A stretch of 64,000 bases of DNA from an uncultured Eubacterium sp. (GTDB lineage: Bacteria > Bacillota > Clostridia > Lachnospirales > Lachnospiraceae): the NCBI GenBank assembly GCA_910584345.1, contig CAJTZX010000001.1, positions 1-64,000 on the forward strand, given 5' to 3'. The notes beneath the pieces are model-generated. The model saw nothing but the letters and a program-made list of their open reading frames with translations, was not told where the DNA came from and ran no database searches. Positions 8,712 through 16,724 of the stretch are shown piece after piece. How positions within the stretch are numbered: the stretch's first letter is position 1; each line of letters opens with the position of its first letter. The position numbers and the translations under genes are program-made.

Positions 8712-10055
8712 TTACTCCAATAATAATTCAAACTTATTTTCTTCATCATAGGCAATCGGAAGAAGTATAGAAAATCCTTCCCGGCCGTCTGCATCAGAAA
8801 CCGGAAATGCCTCATACCATTGCCTGTCATTGACTCTGATATAAATTCTGGAATTGTCTTTCAGTACATCAGCCGGCACCTTTCCTGTCACCTGAATAGA
8901 ATCGCCTTGTTTTATTTGTCTTAAATCCGCAATTTCCAAAGTCTTTTCTGCCCCTGTTTTGATATCTGCCAAAGGAACTTCTATATTAGGCGCTTCCATA
9001 TAAGGGGCTTCCTGCACCATATCCGGCAAAAACCGCTCTGCGCGTTCTATGATAAGTGTGTCTGCCTGATGTTGTGCAAGATCTTGCAGCTGATAAGGCA
9101 ATGCACGTGAAAAATATGCGGTCTCATATACTTCTGCCATATAAGGAAGCAAGGCGTTTCCAAAAGAATCCCGATACATAACAAGACTTCCCATGCCGGC
9201 GGAACGGGTGCTGATCTTCGGTGCAAAATTGCTCTCTACCTCCTCACAATAAGTAAACTGCGCAGGAGGATCATAATATATTTCTTCTTCAGGTTTTACA
9301 GCAGACGGATACAGCATTTTATCCAAATCCCCTTCAAAATCAGCGCGCACCGTAAATTTCCGGTCTGCATAAGACGGATGCTGCTTGCCAAGTCCCTGTA
9401 GAATCCGGTCTGCTGCCAACGCAGCTCCCTGATAATTCCAATGCGAATCTCTTTTATGATAAAGTATCTCATGTTGATTCTGAAATACTTCATATAAATC
9501 GATATAATTCACTCGCTCTGCCTGAAGATATTTTTTAAGCCTTTCCATATTGCCCTCAGTTTTTCGAAACGGCTGATAATAATATGGCATATAAGATCCG
9601 TACAAGGAGTTTTTATTCGGAGCTATCGTAAATACAAACTGGATGCCGTCTTTTTGTGCATATTGCTGTATCATCGCAAGCGAATGGGCTATATCAAACA
9701 ATTGACGATCTGTCATCTGCTCTGTACCCTGAAAATCTTTTAAAGAGTCTTTGTAAAACAGCCATCCGTCCTTGCCAACGATGACTCTTTGCTGCGAAGA
9801 TACTCCTAATGTTTTTCCCATCAGCTTTGCGTATCCGGTTACCATCTCGTTTCGAAACGCAAAGTGATCTTCAAACCACTTTCCTGTATCGCTTAGAAAA
9901 TATTTGTTGACTCCATCTTTCTCTAACAATACCGGAGCTTTCGCAGTCTCACGGTTTTCCATAGACTGCGAAACACCCGAAAAAAATAATCCGACTGACG
10001 GAAGCAAACAGATGATGAAAAACAATCCAATATAGATCTCATACTTTCTTTTCAT
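8712..10055 (-). CDS. DHHW/AlgX-AlgJ-like SGNH acyltransfer protein
   Basis: This 447-residue protein has one N-terminal membrane segment (about 7-27) and an extracytoplasmic SGNH-like domain. D203 and H205 in KRDSHWNYQG form the Asp-x-His part, and S297 in YRDSFGN is the candidate nucleophile. This pattern is that of AlgJ/AlgX and the DHHW family, which move acetyl groups onto exported polysaccharides with an MBOAT partner. The C-terminal part (about 365-447) is a small beta-rich domain that could bind glycan. It follows the MBOAT gene by 84 bases, which supports a two-protein O-acetylation system. AAGGAA precedes the ATG. The acceptor polymer is not identified here. Confidence 0.8.
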   Translation of the reverse strand: MKRKYEIYIGLFFIICLLPSVGLFFSGVSQSMENRETAKAPVLLEKDGVNKYFLSDTGKWFEDHFAFRNEMVTGYAKLMGKTLGVSSQQRVIVGKDGWLFYKDSLKDFQGTEQMTDRQLFDIAHSLAMIQQYAQKDGIQFVFTIAPNKNSLYGSYMPYYYQPFRKTEGNMERLKKYLQAERVNYIDLYEVFQNQHEILYHKRDSHWNYQGAALAADRILQGLGKQHPSYADRKFTVRADFEGDLDKMLYPSAVKPEEEIYYDPPAQFTYCEEVESNFAPKISTRSAGMGSLVMYRDSFGNALLPYMAEVYETAYFSRALPYQLQDLAQHQADTLIIERAERFLPDMVQEAPYMEAPNIEVPLADIKTGAEKTLEIADLRQIKQGDSIQVTGKVPADVLKDNSRIYIRVNDRQWYEAFPVSDADGREGFSILLPIAYDEENKFELLLE

Positions 10056-10139
10056 TTTTCGTTTCCTTATTACAATATATAATATTTATCATATGTGAAT
10101 TACATATCATGATATTAGCCGCCTTATAACTCCAATCAT

Positions 10140-11540
10140 CTAAAACCGAAAATAAATAAACGGGTTATAAGTGCCTCCGGCAAGATTCATCATGCAAACC
10201 GCCAGCAATACAAGCGAAGCCGGCCACAAAATCTTCTGCATCGGCTTTCTCTGCCCCAGTTGTTCCATGGCCGGCATAGACGCCAGGATCCCTGCTGCAA
10301 ACGCTGTCAGATGCACCGGTGTTAGCATAGACAGAACCAAACGCATCGACGCATTCTCAAAATGCATCCCTGCAAACATTTGAAAAACCCAAAACATTCC
10401 CTGTCTCATATGATCCGCTCTAAAAAATACGAAACCAATCATTACTACAAGTATGACATAAACATGTGCCGCCAATTTTTTCCACCCGATTTTTTCTTTT
10501 TGAAAAACCGAAGCAAATTCTTCCAACATCAAAAAGCATCCGTGAAACAAGCCCCAAAATAAAAACGTCACATTTGCGCCATGCCACATACCGGTACAGG
10601 CAAATACAATCATCTTATTCATGCAAGTTCTGGCACGTCCTTTCCGATTGCCACCTAGTGGTATGTACAAATATTCCCGAAACCATCCAGATAAAGAAAT
10701 ATGCCATCTTCTCCAAAAATCTCTGATCGATACGGCTCCATAAGGATACCGAAAGTTTTCCTTAAAATGAAATCCGAACATATGTCCCATGCCGATTGCC
10801 ATATCGCTGTACCCGCTGAAATCAAAATAGATTTGCAGCATATAAGCAGCTGCACCAAGCCAGGCTCCAAAAACATTGATCTGTTCTATTGGGGCATTAA
10901 ACAATGTATCTGCAATCTCCCCCATATAGTTAGCAATCAATACTTTTTTTCCAAGCCCGCCTATAAACCTGCGGATTCCTTTCGCTGCCTCCTGCATATA
11001 AAACCTGCGGTTAACCAGTTCTTTTTCCACATCATGATATTTCACAATCGGCCCTGCAATCAGCTGCGGAAATAGAGAAATATACAGCAGCACATACATA
11101 AAATTTTTCTGCGGCTGTACTTCCCCGCGATACACATCGATGACATATGACATTGCCTGAAACGTAAAAAAAGAAATGCCAACCGGCAGCGCTATTTGTG
11201 GAACCGGCAGCTTCCATCCTGTCATACTGTTGAAAAGCTCTGCCAGAAACGCCGTGTATTTAAAAATACAAAGTATCCCCAAATTCATAATCACTGCAGC
11301 TGTTAAAAAAATCTTGCGGCGTTCTGTGCGGCTGTGAATCCACAACGCAGCCGCATAATTAAAAAATGACGACGCAATCATTAAAAATACATATACTGGT
11401 TCCCCATATGCATAAAAAAGAAGACTAGCTGCCAACAGCAAGACATTTCTTCCTGCATTGGACGGCAGCAGCCAGTAAATGATCAATACAATCGGAAGAA
11501 AAATACTAATAAACACAAGAGAACTGAAAACCATTTTCAT
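10140..11540 (-). CDS. MBOAT family O-acyltransferase (AlgI/DltB-like)
   Basis: This 466-residue polytopic membrane protein of the MBOAT family carries the family histidine H320 in TGMWHGANVTF and the RRWHISLSGWFREYLYIPLGG segment with H280. About ten membrane segments are apparent. AlgI-type members pass an acyl group, usually acetyl, from the cytoplasm to an extracellular partner that modifies a polysaccharide. The downstream DHHW protein is the obvious partner. DltB is an alternative family member, but no dltA, dltC or dltD lies nearby, so alanylation of teichoic acid is unlikely. GAGGG lies just before the ATG. The gene follows the small transglutaminase gene by 8 bases. Confidence 0.85.
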   Translation of the reverse strand: MKMVFSSLVFISIFLPIVLIIYWLLPSNAGRNVLLLAASLLFYAYGEPVYVFLMIASSFFNYAAALWIHSRTERRKIFLTAAVIMNLGILCIFKYTAFLAELFNSMTGWKLPVPQIALPVGISFFTFQAMSYVIDVYRGEVQPQKNFMYVLLYISLFPQLIAGPIVKYHDVEKELVNRRFYMQEAAKGIRRFIGGLGKKVLIANYMGEIADTLFNAPIEQINVFGAWLGAAAYMLQIYFDFSGYSDMAIGMGHMFGFHFKENFRYPYGAVSIRDFWRRWHISLSGWFREYLYIPLGGNRKGRARTCMNKMIVFACTGMWHGANVTFLFWGLFHGCFLMLEEFASVFQKEKIGWKKLAAHVYVILVVMIGFVFFRADHMRQGMFWVFQMFAGMHFENASMRLVLSMLTPVHLTAFAAGILASMPAMEQLGQRKPMQKILWPASLVLLAVCMMNLAGGTYNPFIYFRF

Positions 11541-11548
11541 GCACCCTC

Positions 11549-12127
11549 TTAAAATGCTGCTTCATAATATGTTGTATCTTTGAATTTATCATAAGTATTT
11601 TTCAGATTATTTCGTTTTTTAAGACAATATTTATTAGAACAATCAGCTGCGTATTTATCCATATTAGGATCACAAATATACCATTTTCCGCCGATCTTAA
11701 CCTCTGCCCAGGCATGTTTTTGCAAATTGCCGCTAAATCCATCTGTCTGGCCTACCCCGATACGTACACTGTACCCGGTAGCCTTTTTTGCAAGAAATGC
11801 ATATGCGGCCGCATAATGATAACAGCTTCCTTTTTTATCCTCAAACATTTCGAGCGCATAATCTTTTTCCCATCCATCATATGCTTCAAAACCGGTTTTG
11901 CGGCCATAATCATATTCTTTTTGTACATAAGTAAAAAGCTTCTTTAATTTCTTTTTTGCGCTGTCTTTTGATTTTACCTGTTTGTCTACAATCTTTGTTA
12001 CGGCCTCATCCAGTTTAGTTCCTGCCGACGCGGCTGTTGCTGTCTGCGTCAGCGCAATCGTAATCATGCATACGGCCAATAGTAAGCTGACGATTTTCTT
12101 AAAATTATTTCTTGTTTTTGTTAACAT
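11549..12127 (-). CDS. Secreted transglutaminase-like protein
   Basis: This 192-residue exported protein has a signal peptide (about 1-32, ending near ATA-A) and one transglutaminase-like domain. The triad is C102 (KGSCYHYA), H138 (KHAWAEV) and D153 (ICDPNMD). The start is placed at the ATG at 12127 because AGGGGG lies 6 bases upstream; an ATG two codons earlier abuts that site directly. It has no wall-binding repeats of its own, but the preceding gene, 10 bases upstream, encodes a repeat protein, so the two may act as a pair. It may trim or crosslink surface proteins; the substrate is unknown. Confidence 0.75.
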   Translation of the reverse strand: MLTKTRNNFKKIVSLLLAVCMITIALTQTATAASAGTKLDEAVTKIVDKQVKSKDSAKKKLKKLFTYVQKEYDYGRKTGFEAYDGWEKDYALEMFEDKKGSCYHYAAAYAFLAKKATGYSVRIGVGQTDGFSGNLQKHAWAEVKIGGKWYICDPNMDKYAADCSNKYCLKKRNNLKNTYDKFKDTTYYEAAF

Positions 12128-12137
12128 TTTCATCCCC

Positions 12138-12944
12138 CTATTCTACTCCCATAAAAATCTCGGTTCCTTTATCCGGCTTAAATGTATAGACTGTAAATCC
12201 CTCATATGTGAGAATACCATCTTTGCCTCTTCCATAACAGCTGGCATAATATTTTGCTTTTTTCGGCTTTCCGATATATTTTTTCAAACCAGAAAACGGC
12301 TTCTCATATTTTGCAGTTTTGCGTATTTTTTGTGTTTTTTCTTTGTTATATCTGCCATTGGCATTAAAACTGTAGAATTTTTCTTTGATTACCGTAATTC
12401 CTGTAACCATTGCCCCTGTTTCATCAAAATAATACTTCTTATCATCAGACCAGCCGCTACATGCTCTTCCCTCTGTATTCACATAATACTTTAATTGTTG
12501 TCCATCTTCGGTCTCTATTTTGACAATCTTTGTATCGGATGGTCGGATCAGCCTGCCTTCTTGATCGAATACAAAATACTCTCCGTCGATCTTGCAGCTT
12601 AAGACTGAAGCCCTCCCTTCCTCATCAAAATAAAACGTACCCTCTTCTGCCGTCACCCATCTGTCTGTTACCGGCTGTCCGTCTTCATAATAACAGTATT
12701 GTCCATTTTCTTTTCTAAGACCTTCCTGCTGCCCGTCTTTTACATTTTCTGGCATCGTTTCTGATGCAGTCGTTTCTGATGTAATCGTTTCTAATGCAAT
12801 CATTTCTAATACAGTCGTTTCTGATGCAATCGTTTCAAAGGAATCAGACGCCGCGCAAACTGAAATGTTCTGAGCGCACAGTCCCGTTGCAATCATTGCT
12901 GTACAAGCAACCGCACAAGATATTCTTTTCATTACTCCTGCCAT
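12138..12944 (-). CDS. Secreted cell-wall-binding-repeat protein
   Basis: This 268-residue protein has a signal peptide (about 1-32) and a low-complexity linker rich in Glu, Thr and Ser (about 36-64) encoded by 15-base tandem repeats. Choline-binding-type repeats follow (about 80-200, motifs YYEDGQPV, FYFDEEGRA, YYFDETGAM). The basic C-terminal domain (about 205-268) has no catalytic motif I recognise. GGGGAGG lies 7 bases before the ATG. It sits between the DUF362 lipoprotein and the small transglutaminase gene and probably serves as a wall-bound scaffold or carrier. The function of the C-terminal domain is unknown. Confidence 0.65.
   Translation of the reverse strand: MAGVMKRISCAVACTAMIATGLCAQNISVCAASDSFETIASETTVLEMIALETITSETTASETMPENVKDGQQEGLRKENGQYCYYEDGQPVTDRWVTAEEGTFYFDEEGRASVLSCKIDGEYFVFDQEGRLIRPSDTKIVKIETEDGQQLKYYVNTEGRACSGWSDDKKYYFDETGAMVTGITVIKEKFYSFNANGRYNKEKTQKIRKTAKYEKPFSGLKKYIGKPKKAKYYASCYGRGKDGILTYEGFTVYTFKPDKGTEIFMGVE
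12763..12837 (-). repeat. 15-base tandem repeat inside the repeat protein
   Basis: Five near-identical 15-base units (pattern GATGCAATCGTTTCT on the plus strand) encode the Glu-Thr/Ser-rich linker. The length is a multiple of three, so copy-number change would alter linker length without breaking the frame. Confidence 0.75.
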
Positions 12945-12989
12945 AATTTTCCTCCCCTGGCTTCTTATTCTTATTCCAATGTTTCCCCA

Positions 12990-14024
12990 TCAGTCTATGG
13001 AGACTAATGTATACGCACTGCTTCCCAGTCCTATTTTCTCTGCATACTCCAACGCATATTCTCCATTCAGCTTTTCCATCCAGTTTACAAACGTTTCATT
13101 TCCATCTTCCATATAGACGAAATCTACACATGCCTGATCCAATGCAACCGGATCTGTAGAAGCCAAAATTCCAATTTTTTTGCCGTCTTGCTCCGACGCC
13201 GTATCATCAAATCCACCGTCTATGGAACGTTGATTCATAATATTCATATATATTACATTTCCGTTCATTGCATCTGTAACCGATTTTCCAGCCTCCGCCA
13301 TAGATTCTAAAAACGTATCCTGATCTGCGCCTCGCGGATCTGTACTGCTGCTGCCGGCAGAATAAATCAGACATTTTCCCTCTGCAGAGCTGATGCCAAC
13401 AGATACATTTTTTACTGCCCCATCAAATCCTGCTGCAGCATGTCCCTGAAAATATGAAATCACCAATAACCCATCGTATTCCGAAAAATGATTGCCGACA
13501 TAATTTTCCTTTAAATGCAGACCGTCTTCCACTGGAATTGTCTGTGAACCATTTTCATCCAGCACCGTTACTTTTGCAATTTCTGAAAGTTTCGAATTTT
13601 CTGCAGGCTGCAGATCATCCCTTGTACTGCATGTTACAATCGTACCTTTCAAATCTTGTACCAGTTCTTCGAACAACTCGGGTTCCAGGTTATTTCCAGA
13701 CGGAAGCTCCCCTGCTGATATTTTCACGGCCGTATGATCCCCTTTCATCTTTCCGTCCAAAGATCGGTACAGATTCACCAGTGATTTTGACGAAATCTCC
13801 TCCGTCATATACACAATCGGCACTGTATCCGCATATTGTCTTAAAGCGGCTTCCTGATCAGACGTTTGCGTCGTATCTTCATTATCCATATCATCTGTCT
13901 GCACAGAGCTGCTTTGTTCCGTACCGGATTCTTCCTGTACGGCATTGTCCGTAACTGATTTTGAACTACACGCCACAAAAGGAAATCCTAATATCATACA
14001 TAATAAAATCGTCAGTTTTTTCAT
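12990..14024 (-). CDS. DUF362 lipoprotein
   Basis: This 344-residue exported lipoprotein begins MKKLTILL with the lipobox-like segment FVAC. The rest matches the DUF362 family, with the characteristic runs IVYMTEEIS, AVKISAGE, VSVGISSAEGK and KIGILASTDPVALDQACVDF. Many DUF362 proteins carry a cysteine-rich NxxSxDCDCD segment; here the corresponding part reads NQRSIDGGFDD, so metal or Fe-S binding at that point is probably lost. The start is set at 14024 because a TATAAT box lies at 14076-14081, directly before an earlier in-frame ATG, and AAGGGGGAG precedes this ATG. It heads the surface locus. The family's function is unknown. Confidence 0.7.
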   Translation of the reverse strand: MKKLTILLCMILGFPFVACSSKSVTDNAVQEESGTEQSSSVQTDDMDNEDTTQTSDQEAALRQYADTVPIVYMTEEISSKSLVNLYRSLDGKMKGDHTAVKISAGELPSGNNLEPELFEELVQDLKGTIVTCSTRDDLQPAENSKLSEIAKVTVLDENGSQTIPVEDGLHLKENYVGNHFSEYDGLLVISYFQGHAAAGFDGAVKNVSVGISSAEGKCLIYSAGSSSTDPRGADQDTFLESMAEAGKSVTDAMNGNVIYMNIMNQRSIDGGFDDTASEQDGKKIGILASTDPVALDQACVDFVYMEDGNETFVNWMEKLNGEYALEYAEKIGLGSSAYTLVSID

Positions 14025-14075
14025 CCCCCAGCTCCCCCTTTTGCTTTTTCTGTCAAAAAACGACATTTCACTGAC

Positions 14076-14081
14076 ATTATA
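14076..14081 (-). promoter_or_regulatory. -10 box for the surface locus
   Basis: TATAAT on the minus strand, about 50 bases before the DUF362 lipoprotein start. The -35 element is weak. It is the most likely promoter for the six-gene unit ending at 7543. Confidence 0.5.
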
Positions 14082-14134
14082 TACGAAACAAACATTTTAT
14101 GGAAGTATGCAGATGTATTTTTTATTATTTTTTG

Positions 14135-15379
14135 TCAACTTCTGTAATCTGCATTGATCTTAACATAATCATATGTCAAATCACAGCCCCATGCTTTTGC
14201 TGATACATTACCCTGATTCAGATGAATCCGTACCTCTATCTCCTCTTCTGAAAGAACCGCCGCTGCTTCTTCTTCCGAAAATGCCAATCCGTTTCCGTCA
14301 CGGCATACGAGCACACTTCCTTTTTCAGAAGCCAGCTCCACATCTACTTTGCTCATATCCAAATCCGTATCCGAATAGCCAAGCGCACACAAAATACGCC
14401 CACAGTTAGCATCCGCGCCAAACATCGCACTTTTTACGAGAGAAGAAGAAATCACACTCTTTGCAGCCGCAATTGCCGTATCCAAATCCGGCGCTCCCGT
14501 ACAGGTGCATTCTAACATCTTGCTGGCTCCTTCCCCATCTGCAGCAAGCATTTTAGTCAAATGCATAAGTACAAGATAAAGCGCCTTTTTAAACACTTCA
14601 TACGACTCATCCTCTGCTATTATTTCCGGATTCCCTGCCTTACCATTCGCAAGAATACAAACCATATCATTCGTAGAGGTATCTCCATCAATACTTAAGC
14701 AATTATAGGTTACTTTTACAATATCATGCAGCGCAAGATCAAGCATCTTTGCAGAAATCGCCGCGTCTGTCGTAACAAAATTCAGCGTTGTAGCCATATT
14801 CGGATGTATCATTCCGCTGCCCTTTGCCATCCCTCCCAGATGGCAGATTTTTCCATTTAACCGGAAAGAAACTGCCACTTCTTTTTTTACCGTATCTGTC
14901 GTCATAATCGCGGCTGCTGCTTCCCCATGATTTTCCGGAGCCAACCCCGCCGCAAGCCTGCCGATATGTTCTGCAATCGGCTCTATCGGCAATACTTGTC
15001 CGATCACCCCCGTAGATGCCACAATTACTTCTTCTGGCGTAATCTTAAGTTCCTGCGCTGTAAGAACGCACATTCTCCACGCCTTTTCTTCTCCATCCGC
15101 ATTACATGTATTGGCATTTTTACTGTTTACAATGACTGCTCTTGCCTTACCGCCTGTCGCGTCCAGATTTTTTTTCGTCACAAGTATCGGCGCACCTTTT
15201 ACTTTATTTGTCGTATATACCGCAGCTGCATGACAAAGCTTTTCACTGTAAATAATTCCAAGATCATTTTTATCCGGATGCGGATCCAGCCCGCAATGGC
15301 AGCCATTTGCGCAAAATCCATCCGCTGCGCAGACTCCTCCCTCCACATATTCATATCCTGTTTCTTGTTGCAACTTCAT
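14135..15379 (-). CDS. argJ: Bifunctional glutamate N-acetyltransferase / ornithine acetyltransferase
   Basis: This 414-residue enzyme of arginine biosynthesis moves acetyl from N-acetylornithine to glutamate, closing the acetyl cycle. The self-cleavage site is visible in KGSGMIHPNMATTLNF, where T197 becomes the nucleophile at the start of the beta chain. The length is standard. AAGGAGG lies 6 bases before the ATG. It is a lone arg gene here, without argB, argC or argD beside it, but it has its own promoter and a probable ArgR site. Whether it also accepts acetyl-CoA cannot be told from sequence. Confidence 0.93.
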   Translation of the reverse strand: MKLQQETGYEYVEGGVCAADGFCANGCHCGLDPHPDKNDLGIIYSEKLCHAAAVYTTNKVKGAPILVTKKNLDATGGKARAVIVNSKNANTCNADGEEKAWRMCVLTAQELKITPEEVIVASTGVIGQVLPIEPIAEHIGRLAAGLAPENHGEAAAAIMTTDTVKKEVAVSFRLNGKICHLGGMAKGSGMIHPNMATTLNFVTTDAAISAKMLDLALHDIVKVTYNCLSIDGDTSTNDMVCILANGKAGNPEIIAEDESYEVFKKALYLVLMHLTKMLAADGEGASKMLECTCTGAPDLDTAIAAAKSVISSSLVKSAMFGADANCGRILCALGYSDTDLDMSKVDVELASEKGSVLVCRDGNGLAFSEEEAAAVLSEEEIEVRIHLNQGNVSAKAWGCDLTYDYVKINADYRS

Positions 15380-15414
15380 GTTCTCCTCCTTAAATATTCA
15401 GCAATCTATACCGC

Positions 15415-15432
15415 GTTGACATTTTTATTGAT
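15415..15432 (-). promoter_or_regulatory. Probable ArgR operator (ARG box)
   Basis: Minus-strand GATCAATAAAAATGTCAA resembles the Bacillus-type ARG box CATGAATAAAAATKCAAK and lies just downstream of the argJ -10 box, where a bound repressor would block transcription. It matches a single box; a second box was not found. Confidence 0.55.
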
Positions 15433-15441
15433 CTGGGTCAT

Positions 15442-15470
15442 ATTATAGCCCGCAACGTGAAGGAATTCAA
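15442..15470 (-). promoter_or_regulatory. Promoter of argJ
   Basis: TTGAAT (15465-15470, minus strand), 17-base spacer, TATAAT (15442-15447). Confidence 0.75.
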
Positions 15471-15566
15471 TAGTTAACAAATTTTCCGTCCGGATTTGTA
15501 TATATTTTCTAAATTGCCGCATACTGGATAAGGTCAATATGTTAATTTCAGAAAGGAGAATAAACG

Positions 15567-15746
15567 ATGAATCCAGATGAGGTAATTTGCAGCTGCCTGA
15601 ATATCACAAAAGGAATGATTAAGGAAGCTGTAGACAATGGAGCAAAAACATTTGAAGAAGTACAGGAAAAAACGGATGTAGGCACAGTCTGCGGCTCCTG
15701 CATAGAAGATGTAGAGAATCTGATTGCAGAACTGACCGGAAAATAA
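15567..15746 (+). CDS. BFD-type [2Fe-2S] small ferredoxin-like protein
   Basis: This 59-residue protein has four cysteines in the BFD pattern: C8-x-C10, then 31 residues, then C42-x2-C45 (ICSCLN and TVCGSC). BFD-like domains bind one [2Fe-2S] cluster and occur alone (bacterioferritin-associated ferredoxin) or fused to NirB- or oxidase-type enzymes. GAAAGGAG lies 7-8 bases before the ATG. No bacterioferritin, nitrite reductase or glycerol/proline oxidase gene is adjacent, so the partner is unknown. It stands alone, divergent from argJ. Confidence 0.8.
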   Translation: MNPDEVICSCLNITKGMIKEAVDNGAKTFEEVQEKTDVGTVCGSCIEDVENLIAELTGK

Positions 15747-15797
15747 TCATACCGTATACACAAATGAATGTCTGGGCAATTATGCCAAAGCAACTGT

Positions 15798-16065
15798 TTT
15801 TGATAGAATGTTGCTTTTTGGCCTCTCGGACGTCGTGTAAGGGGAGCTGTCCGGTCTGCTTGTTCCTGTTCCAGAATGTAAGAAGCTCTAAGCATTCTGC
15901 ATTTATGTTATGTAACCGGACGGTCGCAGCACCTAATTCGCCCTGGTGAAACGCCAGCAGCTAAAGGTGCTGCTTGGCTTCGCCCCTGGTTTCTGGGCAG
16001 AATACTAAGACCTTCTAACATTCTTCCAACGTCACAAGCAGACCGGACAGCTCCCCTTACACGAC
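15798..16065 (+). repeat. Palindromic structured element, copy 1
   Basis: This 268-base unit is one long hairpin with a branched top. The outer arms 15832-15863 and 16034-16065 are perfect 32-base reverse complements. Inside them, AGAATGT/ACATTCT, AGAAG/CTTCT and ATTCTG/CAGAAT continue the stem with small internal loops. At the top lie a 9-bp GCAGCACCT/AGGTGCTGC stem and a CTGGTG-AAA-CGCCAG hairpin. That hairpin contains a T/G pair that would be a U-G wobble only if the plus strand is the RNA. A TTTTT run follows the right arm. A second copy lies at 16355-16623 in opposite orientation. I do not recognise it as a named RNA family or insertion sequence. Confidence 0.85.
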
Positions 16066-16169
16066 TATTTTTCTTAGGCTTTACATAAAAACAATATGTC
16101 CTGCAAAAAATCTATAAGATAATTGCCACAAAATAACTTCTAATATTTTTATTTTTTTCAAAGACTGTC

Positions 16170-16214
16170 AATAAAGAATCATTAGATAACCAGTTATACA
16201 TCTGATTCTTTATT
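16170..16214 (+). terminator. Terminator-like hairpin between the two palindromic copies
   Basis: An 11-bp stem (16170-16180 with 16204-16214) with an inner AGAT/ATCT helix is followed by CG and six T on the plus strand. No gene precedes it except copy 1 of the palindromic element, so it may end a transcript of that element. The rest of 16066-16354 is AT-rich with nothing else recognised. Confidence 0.55.
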
Positions 16215-16354
16215 CGTTTTTTCATACAAAAACATCAAATAGGTTAGATACAATATCTGCAAGTTATTTACAATATTAAAAAGAGCTAATAATATATCAC
16301 TGATCTGAGATCAATATTAAGTAAGCGATATCTGATGCGCGCTTTCAAAAACCA

Positions 16355-16623
16355 GCTGGGACAGGGGATTTGCCTGGTCTTCCTGTGGCTTTGGAAGAAT
16401 GTTAGAAGCCCTTAGCATTCTGCATGGAAACCAGGGGCGAAGCCAAGCAGCACCTTTAGCTGCTGGCGTTTCGCCAGGGCGAATTAGGTGCTGCGACCGT
16501 CCGGTTACATAACATAAATGCAGAATGTTTAGGGCTTCTTACATTCTGGAACGGTCACAGGAAGACCAGGCAAATCCCCTGTCCCAGCGTCCGGGTATCC
16601 ACAAAAGCAACATTCTATCAAAA
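16355..16623 (-). repeat. Palindromic structured element, copy 2 (inverted)
   Basis: This is the second copy of the element at 15798-16065, on the opposite strand. Its outer arms 16355-16387 and 16556-16588 are perfect 33-base reverse complements. The 170-base part between the arms differs from copy 1 at only about 14 places, while the arms differ at 11 of 32 places and still pair fully. The apical hairpin here is CTGGCG-AAA-CGCCAG, a C-G pair in place of the T/G of copy 1. The conserved outer flank GATAGAATGTTGCTTTT is present at its 5' side (minus strand), and TTTTT follows its 3' arm. Confidence 0.85.
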
Positions 16624-16724
16624 TAAGTAGCTTCTGATTACATATCATTCTGTTTCCTTGACATTCCTTCATACAACTCATACAATAAAAGAAATATTAA
16701 AATCCCCCAAAATGAGGTGTCCAA

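Noticed and set aside
10140..11540. DltB of a D-alanylation operon
   Set aside because: dltA, dltC and dltD are missing and a DHHW/AlgJ-type partner follows, so the AlgI-like reading is better.
15798..16623. Retron or IS200/IS605-type element
   Set aside because: No reverse transcriptase, TnpA, TnpB or IscB gene lies nearby. The long hairpin alone does not justify either name.
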